Source: CAWHXG01 sp963833235 (GTDB lineage Bacteria; Pseudomonadota; Alphaproteobacteria; Rhodobacterales; Rhodobacteraceae). Taken from it: a stretch of 64,000 nt of DNA. The stretch is taken from NCBI GenBank assembly GCA_963833235.1, contig CAWHXG010000001.1:1116001-1180000 (forward strand), read 5' to 3'. Below are positions 22,899 to 31,698 of this stretch, piece by piece; within the stretch, counting starts at the first letter, position 1, and the number at the start of each line of letters is the position of its first letter. The notes below the pieces were generated by a model. The model made no database searches. It was given only the letters and a program-made list of their open reading frames with translations, and was not told where the DNA came from. Made by a program: the position numbers and the translations under genes.

Positions 22899-24449
22899 AT
22901 GACCGTCCTGCGCCTCCTCGCCAGCCTGCTGGTCCTCGCCCTTTGCGTGCAGGGCGCCGGCCCGGGCCTTGGCCAGGAAACCCCGGCCCCGCAGGCGGCT
23001 AGTGGTGCAGATGCGCCCGCCGAGGCGCCGCCCGGCACCGACCCCGCAACCGAAGAGGCCGGCGAGGAGGCTGCGCCCCCCGCCTATCCGCCGCAGCTGG
23101 ACAGCGTCGACATCCCCCTGCGGGAGCTGGCCCTGCGGGTGATCCCGCTGACCGTGGCGCAGCTCCAGGCGCTGGCCGATGCCTGGCAACAGAACGTCCA
23201 GGCGCTGACCACCGAACTGGTCGACGCGCAGGTTGCCCTCCTCGGCACCGCCGAAAGCCCTGCCGCAAGCCGCCGCGACGCCACGGCCGCACCCGACGCC
23301 ACCGCCCTCCAGGATCGCACAATCGCCCGCAACGCCGCCTTCGAGCGCTATACGGTCGTGGTCGACGGGCTCGAGACCAAGGGCGGCGACGAAGCGCTGG
23401 TCGCCAGCTACCGCGCCTACCGCGCCGCGATCCTCCTCGACGAAACGCGCGCCGCCACATGGCAGGATCTCGCCGGCGATGCCGTGACGTGGGCGCTCAG
23501 CCCCGAGGGCGGCCTCCGGCTGGCCGTCCAGGCGGCGGTGATCCTCGCTGCCCTTCTGGCCCTCTTCACGGTGGCGCGGGTGATCCGCGGCCTCGCGCGC
23601 CGCTGGTTCGGCCGCGTGCCGAACCTCTCCAAGCTCTTGCAGGCGTTCCTAGCGATGGTCGTCTACTGGATCGTCATCGCCATCGGCCTGATGATCGTGC
23701 TCTCGGCGCTCGGGGTGGACATCACGCCGCTCTTCGCGGTCGTCGGCGGCGCCTCGTTCATCATCGCCTTCGCCATGCAGGAGACGCTCGGCAACCTCGC
23801 CGCGGGCCTGATGATCATGATCAACCGCCCCTTCGACGAGGGCGATTACGTCAGCGTCGCCGGCACCTCTGGCACGGTGCAATCGGTCTCCATCGTCTCG
23901 ACGATCGTGACGACGCCCGACAACCAGGTGATCGTCATCCCCAACGGCAAGGTCTGGGGCGACGTCATCACCAACGTCACCGCCAGCGCCACCCGCCGCG
24001 TCGACCTGACCTTCGGCATCGGCTACGGCGACAGCATGGAGGTGGCGCAGGACGTCCTGACGAAGGTCGTTATGGCGCACCGGCTGGTCCTGTCGGAACC
24101 CGCGCCGATGATCCGGGTCAACGCGCTCTCGGCCAGCTCGGTGGACATCGTGGTGCGCCCCTGGGTGCGCGCCTCGGACTACTGGACGGTCTACTGGGAT
24201 CTGACCCGCCAGGCGAAGGAGGCGCTGGACGCGGCTGGCATCACCATCCCCTACCCGCAGACCGACATGCACCTGCACATGCCCCCCGGCGCCGCGGCGC
24301 TACTGGGCGGGGCCGCGGCGCAGGCGGCCCGCGAACCGGCCCCGGAAGCGGCTCCCGAACCGAAACGCGAGAACGTGGGCCTGGTGGAGGGCAGCCCGGC
24401 CGAGGGAATTCCCGAGCCGGACGATCAGGCCGAGGCCGAACGCGGCTAG
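22899..24449 (+). CDS. MscS-family mechanosensitive ion channel
   Basis: 516 aa. The signal peptide LLASLLVLALCVQGAGPGLG precedes a Pro/Ala-rich and then helical periplasmic region (to ~200). Three membrane helices lie at about 206-230, 247-275 and 277-305. The last is the pore helix with the MscS pattern SFIIAFAMQETLGNLAAGLMIMINRPFDEGDYV. The MscS beta and C-terminal domains follow (VIVIPNGKVWGDVITNVTA, WVRASDYWTVYWDLTRQAKEALDAAGI). The last ~65 residues are a charged, probably disordered tail. It releases solutes on hypo-osmotic shock. The periplasmic extension sets it apart from minimal MscS. Confidence 0.9.
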   Translation: MTVLRLLASLLVLALCVQGAGPGLGQETPAPQAASGADAPAEAPPGTDPATEEAGEEAAPPAYPPQLDSVDIPLRELALRVIPLTVAQLQALADAWQQNVQALTTELVDAQVALLGTAESPAASRRDATAAPDATALQDRTIARNAAFERYTVVVDGLETKGGDEALVASYRAYRAAILLDETRAATWQDLAGDAVTWALSPEGGLRLAVQAAVILAALLALFTVARVIRGLARRWFGRVPNLSKLLQAFLAMVVYWIVIAIGLMIVLSALGVDITPLFAVVGGASFIIAFAMQETLGNLAAGLMIMINRPFDEGDYVSVAGTSGTVQSVSIVSTIVTTPDNQVIVIPNGKVWGDVITNVTASATRRVDLTFGIGYGDSMEVAQDVLTKVVMAHRLVLSEPAPMIRVNALSASSVDIVVRPWVRASDYWTVYWDLTRQAKEALDAAGITIPYPQTDMHLHMPPGAAALLGGAAAQAAREPAPEAAPEPKRENVGLVEGSPAEGIPEPDDQAEAERG

Positions 24450-24570
24450 GCGGGCACCCCTTGCGCGGAGGCTCCGTTGAGTCGCGCGCAGGTCAGCCTG
24501 CCGGAAGCCGCGAGGTCGGCCGTCGGACCGGCGCCGCCCGGAGCCCTGCCGCCAAGGGGCGGCCCACGCC

Positions 24571-25590
24571 TCAGGCGCCCGGATAGAGCCCCTCGTAGAT
24601 CGGCCCCAGCGTCTCCTTCTCGAAGAGCGAGCTGACGCTGGTGCCGTTCCAGATGTTCAGGATCGCCTGCGCGAAAATCGGCGCCATTGGCACGATGCGG
24701 ATGTTGGGCGCCGCCTTCACCGCCGCCGTCGGCGCGATGCTGTCGGTGATCACAAGGTTCTTCAGCTGCGATTTGCTGATCCGCTCCACCGCCGGGCCGC
24801 TCAGCACCCCGTGGCTGACATAGGCGTGGACCTCCGTCCCCCCGGCCTCCATCAGCGTGTCGGCGGCCTTGCACAGCGTGCCCGCCGTGTCGCAGATGTC
24901 GTCCACGATCAGGCAGGTCCGCCCCGTGACGTCGCCGATCACGGTCATCTCCGCCACCTCGCCCTCGCGCTCGCGCCGCTTGTCGACGATGGCGAGCGGA
25001 CAACCGATCCGCTGCGCCAGCTCGCGCGCCCGCGCCACGCCGCCCACGTCGGGCGACACCACCATCAGATTGTCCCGCCGCCCCTCGAACTGGGCGTCGA
25101 TGTCCAGCGCGAAGACCGGCGAGGCATAAAGGTTGTCCACCGGGATGTCGAAGAAGCCCTGGATCTGCGCGGCATGCAGGTCCATCGTCAGGATCCGCTC
25201 GATCCCCGCCTGGGTCAGCAGGTTGGCCACCAGCTTGGCGCTGATCGGCGTGCGTGCCTTGGTGCGCCGGTCCTGCCGCGCATAGCCGAAATAGGGGATC
25301 ACGGCGGTGATCCGCCCGGCGCTCGACCGGCGCAGCGCATCCGAGATGATGAGCAGCTCCATCAGGTTGTCGTTGGCCGGGTTGCTCGTGGGCTGGATGA
25401 TGAACATGTCCTCCCCGCGGACGTTCTCGAACACCTCCACGAAGATCTCCTGATCGTTGAACTGCTCCACCCGCGCATCAACGAGCGTCACGTTGATCCC
25501 GCGATGCATCGACATCCGGCGCGCCACCGCCTTGGCCAGCGGGCGGTTGGCGTTGCCCGAGATCAGCTTGGGTTCGACGGGTGATGGCAC
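24571..25590 (-). CDS. prs: Ribose-phosphate pyrophosphokinase (PRPP synthetase)
   Basis: 339 aa. It makes PRPP from ribose 5-phosphate and ATP for purine, pyrimidine, histidine and NAD synthesis. Motifs are FNDQEIFVEVFENVRGEDMFIIQPT, the flexible loop PYFGYARQDRRTKARTPISAKLVANLL, MDLHAAQIQGFFD, VVSPDVGGVARARELA, and the PRPP-binding loop LIVDDICDTAGTL near residues 222-236. The C-terminus IWNGTSVSSLFEKETLGPIYEGLYPGA is intact. It is monocistronic and divergent from the HCCA isomerase-like gene. Confidence 0.97.
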   Translation of the reverse strand: MPSPVEPKLISGNANRPLAKAVARRMSMHRGINVTLVDARVEQFNDQEIFVEVFENVRGEDMFIIQPTSNPANDNLMELLIISDALRRSSAGRITAVIPYFGYARQDRRTKARTPISAKLVANLLTQAGIERILTMDLHAAQIQGFFDIPVDNLYASPVFALDIDAQFEGRRDNLMVVSPDVGGVARARELAQRIGCPLAIVDKRREREGEVAEMTVIGDVTGRTCLIVDDICDTAGTLCKAADTLMEAGGTEVHAYVSHGVLSGPAVERISKSQLKNLVITDSIAPTAAVKAAPNIRIVPMAPIFAQAILNIWNGTSVSSLFEKETLGPIYEGLYPGA

Positions 25591-25688
25591 GGTGGGGTTC
25601 CCTTCGCGATCCTGTGGCCGGGGGCCGTTGACTTCCCCCTAGCACCGGCCCCAAGTGAAACCAACCGCAGCAAGGGGGCGCCAGGGCC

Positions 25689-26285
25689 ATGCCGCATATC
25701 GATTACTACTTCTCCACCGCCTCGCCCTTCACCTACCTGGCTGGCGGACGGCTGGAGGAGATCGCGCAGGCGCACGGAGCCACCATCGCCTACAAGCCCC
25801 TGGCGCCGATGGATCTCTTCGCCCGCACCGGCGGCACGCCCCCGAAGGACCGGCATCCGAACCGCCAGGCCTACCGCCTGCAGGAGCTGCGGCGGGGGGC
25901 GGCCAAGGTCGGCATGCCGATCACCCTCAAGCCGGCGCACTGGCCCACCAACCCCGCCCCCAGCTCCTACGCGATCATCGCGGCGCAAGAGGCCGGCGGC
26001 GGCGATCTGGGCAAGCTGGTGCAATCGTTCCTCGCCGCCTGCTGGGCAGAAGACCGCCAGATCGCCGACGACGACGTGGTCCGCGATTGCCTCCAGAAGG
26101 CCGGGTTCGACCCCGGGCTGGCGGATAGCGGCCTGCTTCAGGGGGCCGAGACCTATACCGCCAATCTCGAAGAGGCCGTCGAGCGCGGCGCCTTCGGTGC
26201 GCCGACCTACATCGTCGGCGAGGAGATCTTCTGGGGCCACGACCGGCTGGACGATCTGGATGCGTATCTGAAAACCGCGGCTTGA
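25689..26285 (+). CDS. 2-hydroxychromene-2-carboxylate isomerase family (DsbA/GST-kappa fold) protein
   Basis: 198 aa. The thioredoxin/DSBA-like fold starts MPHIDYYFSTASPFTYLAGG; Ser12 in the SP pair takes the place of the catalytic residue of kappa-type GST relatives. Further motifs are APMDLFARTGGTP, NRQAYRLQELRR, FLAACWAEDRQIADDDVVRDCL and AFGAPTYIVGEEIFWGHDRLDDLDAYL. Named members isomerise a naphthalene-pathway intermediate with glutathione. No aromatic-degradation genes lie here, so a general glutathione-dependent role is more likely than the named reaction. It is divergent from prs. Confidence 0.88.
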   Translation: MPHIDYYFSTASPFTYLAGGRLEEIAQAHGATIAYKPLAPMDLFARTGGTPPKDRHPNRQAYRLQELRRGAAKVGMPITLKPAHWPTNPAPSSYAIIAAQEAGGGDLGKLVQSFLAACWAEDRQIADDDVVRDCLQKAGFDPGLADSGLLQGAETYTANLEEAVERGAFGAPTYIVGEEIFWGHDRLDDLDAYLKTAA

Positions 26286-26568
26286 GCGGCGGCGCATGCG
26301 GGCCGGCGGGGGGCAAAAGACCCCCGGCCCGCGACGCAAGCCCCTTGCCAGAAGTGTTGCGCCACGACGCCTGAGGTGCGGGACTGACGAAGTATCGGTA
26401 AACCAAGTCCCTCGCAGAATTCTGCGAGGAACTCGTCGCATCCAATCTCTGCTGTGCGGGACAAAGCGGTCATCGGTTCAGTGTCTGCGTTTGGATGCCA
26501 AATTATCAACGTGACGTGTGCACGGTCCAATGTGCAGAGATGCCTGACGCAGAAGCAGCATGCGTAAA

Positions 26569-27093
26569 TCACGAATTTTGCACATCGGCATCTTGTGGCG
26601 GAGCCACCTTCTTCCAGAAGTGCGAACCGTCGCCTGGTAGTGGCTCGAACCCGCAGGCCGCATAGACTGCTTGAGCGGCGTGGTTGTCCGGCTCGGTGCC
26701 GACCACTATGACGTCGCAGTCGAGGGCCCGCGCGAGACCGGTGGACGCGTCGATCAGGCGACGGCCGATGCCAGAGCCTCGGACGTCCGGATCGACGTAG
26801 AGGTGATAGAGGTACATGCGTCTGAGGCCGGAGTGCATCAGCGCAGGCGGAAAGGACGCGGCGTAGCCCACGAAGGAGCCGCCCACCTCAGCCACCAGGG
26901 TCCACAGCCGAGGTGCATCCCCCAGAACATCACGTGCGAGAGCGTCAAGGCTCACGCGAGCGGTGCCGCCGTGATGCGCCGTCAACGCCGTCACCAGGCG
27001 CAGTAGGCCTGCCAGGTCCGGCTGCTCGACCCTCCTGACATGCACCTCAGGCCGGAATTCCTCGTCTGTGCTTAGAATTCGGCATCGTAGCAT
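26569..27093 (-). CDS. GNAT-family N-acetyltransferase in a lower-GC patch
   Basis: About 174 aa from ATG 27093; a GTG near 27048 is an alternative start, and neither has a strong ribosome-binding site. The GNAT core is clear: HVRRVEQPDLAGLLRLVTAL at the start, LYHLYVDPDVRGSGIGRRLIDAST (acetyl-CoA loop), and VVGTEPDNHAAQAVYAACGFEPLPGDGSHFWKK. The substrate is unknown. It lies between 283 bp and 253 bp of gene-free DNA, and the ~26.4-27.1 kb stretch looks less GC-biased than the surrounding genes, hinting at acquisition by transfer. Confidence 0.8.
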   Translation of the reverse strand: MLRCRILSTDEEFRPEVHVRRVEQPDLAGLLRLVTALTAHHGGTARVSLDALARDVLGDAPRLWTLVAEVGGSFVGYAASFPPALMHSGLRRMYLYHLYVDPDVRGSGIGRRLIDASTGLARALDCDVIVVGTEPDNHAAQAVYAACGFEPLPGDGSHFWKKVAPPQDADVQNS

Positions 27094-27346
27094 AGCCACA
27101 ATCACCAGTGTTTGGTGCCCAATCCATGATTTCTGCAAGACGAAACGCGCAACCAGACGTTCGCATCGCCGCGAGAAATGAGCCACCGTGGGCTCGAAGC
27201 GGCCAGTGCCGCGTCCTGATCTGCAACACATTCGGTGAAGGGCCTGCCCGCGAAGCCGACGCCCAAGACACCCCGCGGGTGTGCCGACCGGGGCTGCGCT
27301 CGGGAGCCGGAGCAGCAAACCGGAGGGGCAGGAGCGCGGCGGATCC

Positions 27347-27886
27347 CTACAGATCCTCGACGATGAAATCCTCCCAATCCTCCTCGTCCACCTCGAATTC
27401 CGGCACCGTCCAGCCTTGTACGCTTTGGCCCGCGTCATGTACGCTTTGCGCGGTCCCCGAGATGAGCGGGTGCCAATCGGCCAGCGGCTTGCCCTCGTGG
27501 AGCAGCCGGTAGGCGCAGGTCGACGGCATCCAGTAGGCCGATCTCGCCAGGCTCGCCGGCGTCAGCACCACGCATTCCGGCACGAACTGCTTGCGGATGT
27601 CGTATTGCCCGCAGCGGCAGGTCTCGCCGTCCAGCAGCCGGCAGGCGACCCGGGTAAAGGCGATCTCGTTCGTGTCGGGGTCCTCCAGCTTGTTGAGGCA
27701 GCACTTGCCGCACCCGTCGCAAAGCGCCTCCCATTCGCGCTTGTTCATGTTCTTCAGCGGCACCCGCTCCCAGTAGCGCTCGCGCAGGCCGTCGCGCGCG
27801 ATCGGGTCGTCGCTTCGTCGCGGAGAGCTGGGGCGCGGGGAACTGGGGCGCGGATTGGGGCCCGGACCCTGCCGTCGGCGCGCCAT
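27347..27886 (-). CDS. YcgN-family cysteine-cluster protein
   Basis: 179 aa. The family (UPF0260/YcgN) is defined by many cysteines: EWEALCDGCGKCCLNKLEDPDTNEIAFTRVACRLLDGETCRCGQY, IRKQFVPECVVLTP, and LARSAYWMPSTCAYRLLHEGKPLADWHPLISG. The pattern suggests metal or Fe-S binding, but no function is established to my knowledge. The N-terminal 30 residues are Pro/Arg/Ser-rich. The start overlaps the ribF stop by one base (TGATG), so it is translationally coupled to riboflavin kinase. Confidence 0.9.
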   Translation of the reverse strand: MARRRQGPGPNPRPSSPRPSSPRRSDDPIARDGLRERYWERVPLKNMNKREWEALCDGCGKCCLNKLEDPDTNEIAFTRVACRLLDGETCRCGQYDIRKQFVPECVVLTPASLARSAYWMPSTCAYRLLHEGKPLADWHPLISGTAQSVHDAGQSVQGWTVPEFEVDEEDWEDFIVEDL

Positions 27887-28830
27887 CAGAGCGCGTCCAG
27901 CGCCGCGCGGGCGCCGTCGCTGTCGCGGTCCATCTGGCGGATCAGCGCCTCGACCCCCTCATAGGCCGCTTCCGGGCGCAGGAAGGCCACCAGTGCCACC
28001 GAAAGGCGCGCCCCATAGATGTCGCCCGAGAAGTCGAAGAGGAACGTCTCGAGGTTGGGCAGGTTCTCCCCGAACATCGGCCGCACGCCCAGCGAGGCGA
28101 CGCCGCGATGCCGCCCCGCATGCGGCCCGTCGCGGATGTCGACCAGCACCGCATAGACCCCAAGCCGCGGCAGGTGCAGCCCCTCCAGCCCCAGGTTGGC
28201 CGTGGGGTAACCCATTGTCCGTCCGCGCTTTTCCCCGTTCAGCACTGGGCCCTCGATCCGGTGCCAGTGGCCCAGCATCGCGGCGGCCTCCCGGGGGTGG
28301 CCCTCGGCCAAAGCGGTGCGGATCGCGGTCGAGGACACCGGCGGTCCCGCCGCGGCGCTCGCCAGCAGATCCGCCACCGTCACGCCGAAGCCAAGCGCGC
28401 GCCCGAAGGCGGCCAGCGCCGCGGCATCGCCCGCCCGGCCCTTGCCGAAACGAAAATCCGCGCCCACCACCACGTGCCGCAGCCCCAGCCCCTCGGCCAG
28501 CACCTCGCGCGCGAAACCCTCCGGCGTCAGCGCCGCAAGCGCTGCATCGAAGGGCATCTCGTAGAGCCGCGTAACCCCCAGCTTCTCCAGCCGGTGCGCC
28601 CGCGCCTCGGCGTTCATCAGCCGGAAGGGCGGCGTGTCGGGCTGGAAGACCTGTCGCGGATGCGGCTCGAAGGTCACCACGCCCAGGGGCGCGCCCTCTG
28701 CCTCGCCGACCCGTCGCGCCCGGTCCAGCACCGCCTGATGCCCCAGATGCACGCCGTCGAAATTGCCGAGCGCCGCAGAGGCGCCGCGGTCGGATGCCGC
28801 TAGATCGGTATAGGCCTTCAGCACCCGCAT
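27886..28830 (-). CDS. ribF: Bifunctional riboflavin kinase / FAD synthetase
   Basis: 314 aa. The N-terminal nucleotidyltransferase domain has ALGNFDGVHLGHQAVLDRAR, VVTFEPHPRQVF and VVGADFRFGKGRAGD, with SSTAIRTALAEG near residue 165. The C-terminal kinase domain has VLNGEKRGRTMGYPTANLGL and GVASLGVRPMFGENLPNLETFLFDFSGDIYG. It converts riboflavin to FMN and then FAD. It is 16 bp downstream of the MaoC-like gene on the same strand and coupled to ycgN. Confidence 0.96.
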   Translation of the reverse strand: MRVLKAYTDLAASDRGASAALGNFDGVHLGHQAVLDRARRVGEAEGAPLGVVTFEPHPRQVFQPDTPPFRLMNAEARAHRLEKLGVTRLYEMPFDAALAALTPEGFAREVLAEGLGLRHVVVGADFRFGKGRAGDAAALAAFGRALGFGVTVADLLASAAAGPPVSSTAIRTALAEGHPREAAAMLGHWHRIEGPVLNGEKRGRTMGYPTANLGLEGLHLPRLGVYAVLVDIRDGPHAGRHRGVASLGVRPMFGENLPNLETFLFDFSGDIYGARLSVALVAFLRPEAAYEGVEALIRQMDRDSDGARAALDAL

Positions 28831-28846
28831 GGGCCGTCAGGTAGCG

Positions 28847-29329
28847 TCAGCCCCTGTCCGGTGCAAGCGCCCTCGCGGCCCCGCGCGCCGCCTCCATCCT
28901 GCGGCTGGGGGCCAGCACCGTCGCCTCGCCGGTGATCACCATGTTGCCGTCCACCACCGCCTCGCAGGCCAGCCCGATCCGCCGCCGTGCAAGGTTGATC
29001 TCCGACACCGCGATGCGGGCGGTCACCGTGTCGCCGATCTTCACCGGCGCCAGGAACTTCAGCGTCTGGCCCAGATACACAGCGCCATGGCCCGGCAATT
29101 GCTCGCCGATCAACGCCGAGAACAGGCTGGCCGAAAGCATCCCGTGGGCGATCCGCTCGCCGAAGACAGAGTTGCGGCCGGTCTCCTCGTCCAGGTGGAT
29201 CGGGTTCCAGTCCTCGCTGACCTCGGCGAACATCTCGATATGCTGAAGCGTGATCGTCTTGCTGATCGTGCGCCGCATGCCGATCGTCATGTCCTCGATG
29301 AAAACGGTCTTGCCCTCGGCATTCATCAT
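28847..29329 (-). CDS. MaoC-family hot-dog dehydratase/hydratase
   Basis: 160 aa from ATG 29329, where GGGAGC precedes the start; a longer frame to 29356 lacks this. The single hot-dog domain has FAEVSEDWNPIHLDEETG, with the Asp/His of R-specific enoyl-CoA hydratases, ERIAHGMLSASLFSALIGEQLPG, and FLAPVKIGDTVTARIAV. It probably hydrates trans-2-enoyl-CoA to the (R)-3-hydroxy form, which would feed fatty-acid or PHA metabolism. The exact substrate is not readable. It lies between the HAD phosphatase gene and ribF. Confidence 0.88.
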   Translation of the reverse strand: MMNAEGKTVFIEDMTIGMRRTISKTITLQHIEMFAEVSEDWNPIHLDEETGRNSVFGERIAHGMLSASLFSALIGEQLPGHGAVYLGQTLKFLAPVKIGDTVTARIAVSEINLARRRIGLACEAVVDGNMVITGEATVLAPSRRMEAARGAARALAPDRG

Positions 29330-29386
29330 CTTGCTCCCACCGCCATATTCACGCATGATTATTGCGCGAGGGGGCTCTTGGCAAGC

Positions 29387-30259
29387 TTAGCGGAGCAGGT
29401 CGATGGCGAAGGGCGCGGCTGTCTTGTGCCGCGCGAGGAACGCGTCGATCCGCGAAGGTTCTAGCACGCCGTCCTGCATCACCTCCTCCGCCGCCAGCCC
29501 GCCTGCCACGAAAAGGCAATCCAGCCCCTCGCCCACGGCGCCGGCGATGTCCGTTCCCACGCCGTCGCCGATGGCCAGGATTCGGTCGTCGGGCACCTGC
29601 GCCAGTGCCGCCAGCCGCCGCCGCGCCAGATCGTAGATCGGCGCATGGGGCTTGCCGAAATAAAGGCTTTCGCCGCCCATCTCGGTATAGAGCCGCGCCA
29701 GCGCGCCCGCGCACCAGAGCCGCCGGCCGCCCTTGTCGACCACGATGTCGGGATTGGCGCAAAGCAGCTTCAGCCCGCGCGCCTTGGCCTCCAGCAGCAC
29801 CGGGCGGTAGGCCTCCGGCGCCTCGGTCGCGTCGTCCACCAGCCCGGTGCAGACGACCCCGCCGGCCTCCTCAAGCGGCACCCGCTCCACCGGCTCCGCG
29901 GCGACGTCGGCGGGCAGATCGGTGAAAAACGGCGCGTCGCGCGCGGGGCCTAGGTGGAACACCCGCCGCCCGACGACCCCCGCCGCCATCGCCGCCTGGG
30001 CGCTGTCGCCCGAGGTCGCGATGTCGTCCCAGCAATCGCGCGGGGCGCCGAAGCCCGCCAGCTGCAGCGCCACCTGATCGCGGGGACGCGGCGAGTTGGT
30101 CAGCAGGATCACGATCCCGCCCGCCTCGCGGAACTTCCGAAGCGCCGAGATGGCCGGCGGAAAGGCCCGCACGCCATCGTGCAGACAGCCCCAGAGGTCG
30201 CAGTAGACGGCATCGTAACCCGCTGAAATATTGGCGAGATCGGCGACGATGCGGGTCAT
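29387..30259 (-). CDS. TIGR01459-type HAD-superfamily hydrolase (NagD-like)
   Basis: 290 aa. HAD motif I is YDAVYCDLWGCLHDGVRAF, with tryptophan after the first Asp as in this subfamily. Motif II is VILLTNSPRPRD, and the C2-type cap lies mid-protein. Motifs III/IV are GGESLYFGKPHAPIYDLARR and DRILAIGDGVGTDIAGAVGEGLDCLFVAGGL. A class IIA phosphatase; the physiological substrate is unknown. It is the neighbour of ppaC (22 bp) on the same strand, forming the minus-strand run that ends with ycgN. Confidence 0.88.
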   Translation of the reverse strand: MTRIVADLANISAGYDAVYCDLWGCLHDGVRAFPPAISALRKFREAGGIVILLTNSPRPRDQVALQLAGFGAPRDCWDDIATSGDSAQAAMAAGVVGRRVFHLGPARDAPFFTDLPADVAAEPVERVPLEEAGGVVCTGLVDDATEAPEAYRPVLLEAKARGLKLLCANPDIVVDKGGRRLWCAGALARLYTEMGGESLYFGKPHAPIYDLARRRLAALAQVPDDRILAIGDGVGTDIAGAVGEGLDCLFVAGGLAAEEVMQDGVLEPSRIDAFLARHKTAAPFAIDLLR

Positions 30260-30281
30260 GCGCCGGCGCCCATCGGGCCGC

Positions 30282-31202
30282 TCACACGGTCAGGTTCGGG
30301 ATGATCTGCTTCTTGCGGCTGACCACGCCCGGCAGCACCACGTGATCGCCGGGCGCCGTCGCGCCAAAGCTCTTCTCGGCCACCCGGCGCACCAGATCGT
30401 TGGGCACCAGCAGCGTCGCTTCCTCGCGCAGGATGTCCACCACGAAAAGCAGCACCTGGTCCACCCCGTCCTCCGCCGCCACCGCCGGCATGGTCGCCAT
30501 CAGGCTCTTCTTGCGGCCAAGCGGCACCTCGGGAGAGGTTGTCTCAAGGACCGACACACGGAACTTGGTGCCGCCGGTCTCGAACTCCTTGCTGTCCATC
30601 CGCAGAAGCTCGGCATCCGAGAAGGCAGAAACGTCTGATTTCGCAGCGAAAAGGTCGGCCGCATGCTGCGCCAGATCCACGCCGAGGTCGCCCGCCAGCT
30701 TCTCGGCCAGCGCCCTGTCCACCGCGGTGGTCGTGGGAGACCGGAACTCCAGCGTGTCCGAGATGATGCACGACAGCATCGCGCCGCTGATCCCGCGCGG
30801 CATCCTCGCGGCATCGGCCCCCATCAGCTCGTGCAGGATCGTGGCGGTGCAGGCGACAGGGCGCAGCGTGATGTCGATCGGCGCCCGCGTCTCCAGTCCC
30901 GCGACCAGACGGTGATGGTCGATGATGCCGATGATGTCGGCCGCGCCGATACCCGCGGGCAGCTCGGCGGGGTTGTTCGTGTCGACGATCACCACCGCGT
31001 CGCCCGGCGTCACATCTTCGATGATCGGGGGCGTCGGCAGGTCCCAATGCTGCAGCATGAAGGCGGCCTCGGTGTTCGGCTCGCCCAGAAGCCGCGGCTC
31101 GGCCGGCGTGCCGCGCACCTCGCTGAGGAACCAGGCCCAGACGATGGCCGAGCCGGTGGTGTCGGTGTCTGGGGATTTGTGGCCGAATACCTGAATGGTC
31201 AT
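30282..31202 (-). CDS. ppaC: Manganese-dependent inorganic pyrophosphatase (family II)
   Basis: 306 aa. DHH-family motifs are in order: VFGHKSPDTDTTGSAI (metal ligands), VVIVDTNNPAELP, and DIIGIIDHHRLVAGLETR. The DHHA2 C-terminal domain ends with the substrate-binding VVSRKKQIIPNL. No CBS/DRTGG insertion is present, so it is the short, unregulated type. It hydrolyses pyrophosphate from biosynthesis. Family II enzymes are scattered among alphaproteobacteria, where they can replace the usual family I enzyme. Confidence 0.95.
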   Translation of the reverse strand: MTIQVFGHKSPDTDTTGSAIVWAWFLSEVRGTPAEPRLLGEPNTEAAFMLQHWDLPTPPIIEDVTPGDAVVIVDTNNPAELPAGIGAADIIGIIDHHRLVAGLETRAPIDITLRPVACTATILHELMGADAARMPRGISGAMLSCIISDTLEFRSPTTTAVDRALAEKLAGDLGVDLAQHAADLFAAKSDVSAFSDAELLRMDSKEFETGGTKFRVSVLETTSPEVPLGRKKSLMATMPAVAAEDGVDQVLLFVVDILREEATLLVPNDLVRRVAEKSFGATAPGDHVVLPGVVSRKKQIIPNLTV

Positions 31203-31295
31203 GGGGGTGGGTCCGCTTCCTTGCGCAAGTCGCGTCCCCTCTAGACCCCCCGCGCCGGATTGTCATGGGACAACTCGGCGCGGCGGGCAGGCGCC

Positions 31296-31643
31296 TCAGC
31301 CGGGGGTTTGCTGGTGTTGCACCTGCACCCAGTCGCCGTCCCGCTGCACCCAGGTCGAGGTGCAGTAGACCTTGTGGAGCACGCCGTTGCCCGCGTCGCC
31401 CTCGGCCAGGTAGCCTGTTACGGCCACGCCCTCGGCCGGGCGTTCGAGCACCTGGTCGGTCATCTTCACCCCGGTCCAGTCGGGCGCCTCATCCAGCGCC
31501 TTACGCGCCGCGCCGCCCGAGGTGATGCCCACCGGATCGCCGAAGACCATAATCGTGTCCTTCGGCACGGTCTTGTCGTGGAAGGGGGCATGGCCTGTCC
31601 AGAATTGCTCTTCGAGGCTCCAGATATCGGTGTCGTCGCTCAT
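31296..31643 (-). CDS. NTF2-like (SnoaL/DUF4440-type) small protein
   Basis: 115 aa. It begins DDTDIWSLEEQFWTGHAPFHDKTV and has the cone-shaped alpha+beta plan of NTF2-like proteins (VAVTGYLAEGD, VLHKVYCTSTWVQRDGDWVQVQHQQTP at the end). Many relatives are small enzymes or binding proteins of unknown ligand. It lies 56 bp downstream of purU and 93 bp upstream of ppaC, on the same strand. Confidence 0.72.
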   Translation of the reverse strand: MSDDTDIWSLEEQFWTGHAPFHDKTVPKDTIMVFGDPVGITSGGAARKALDEAPDWTGVKMTDQVLERPAEGVAVTGYLAEGDAGNGVLHKVYCTSTWVQRDGDWVQVQHQQTPG

Positions 31644-31698
31644 CGGGGATTCCTTGCGGTTGGCTCTGGGCCATCAACGCCGCGCCCCGCGGGATGGT

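Noticed and set aside
26207..26572. A 121-codon minus-strand open frame downstream of the acetyltransferase
   Set aside because: No domain, no convincing start site, and it overlaps the 3' end of the HCCA isomerase-like gene on the other strand.
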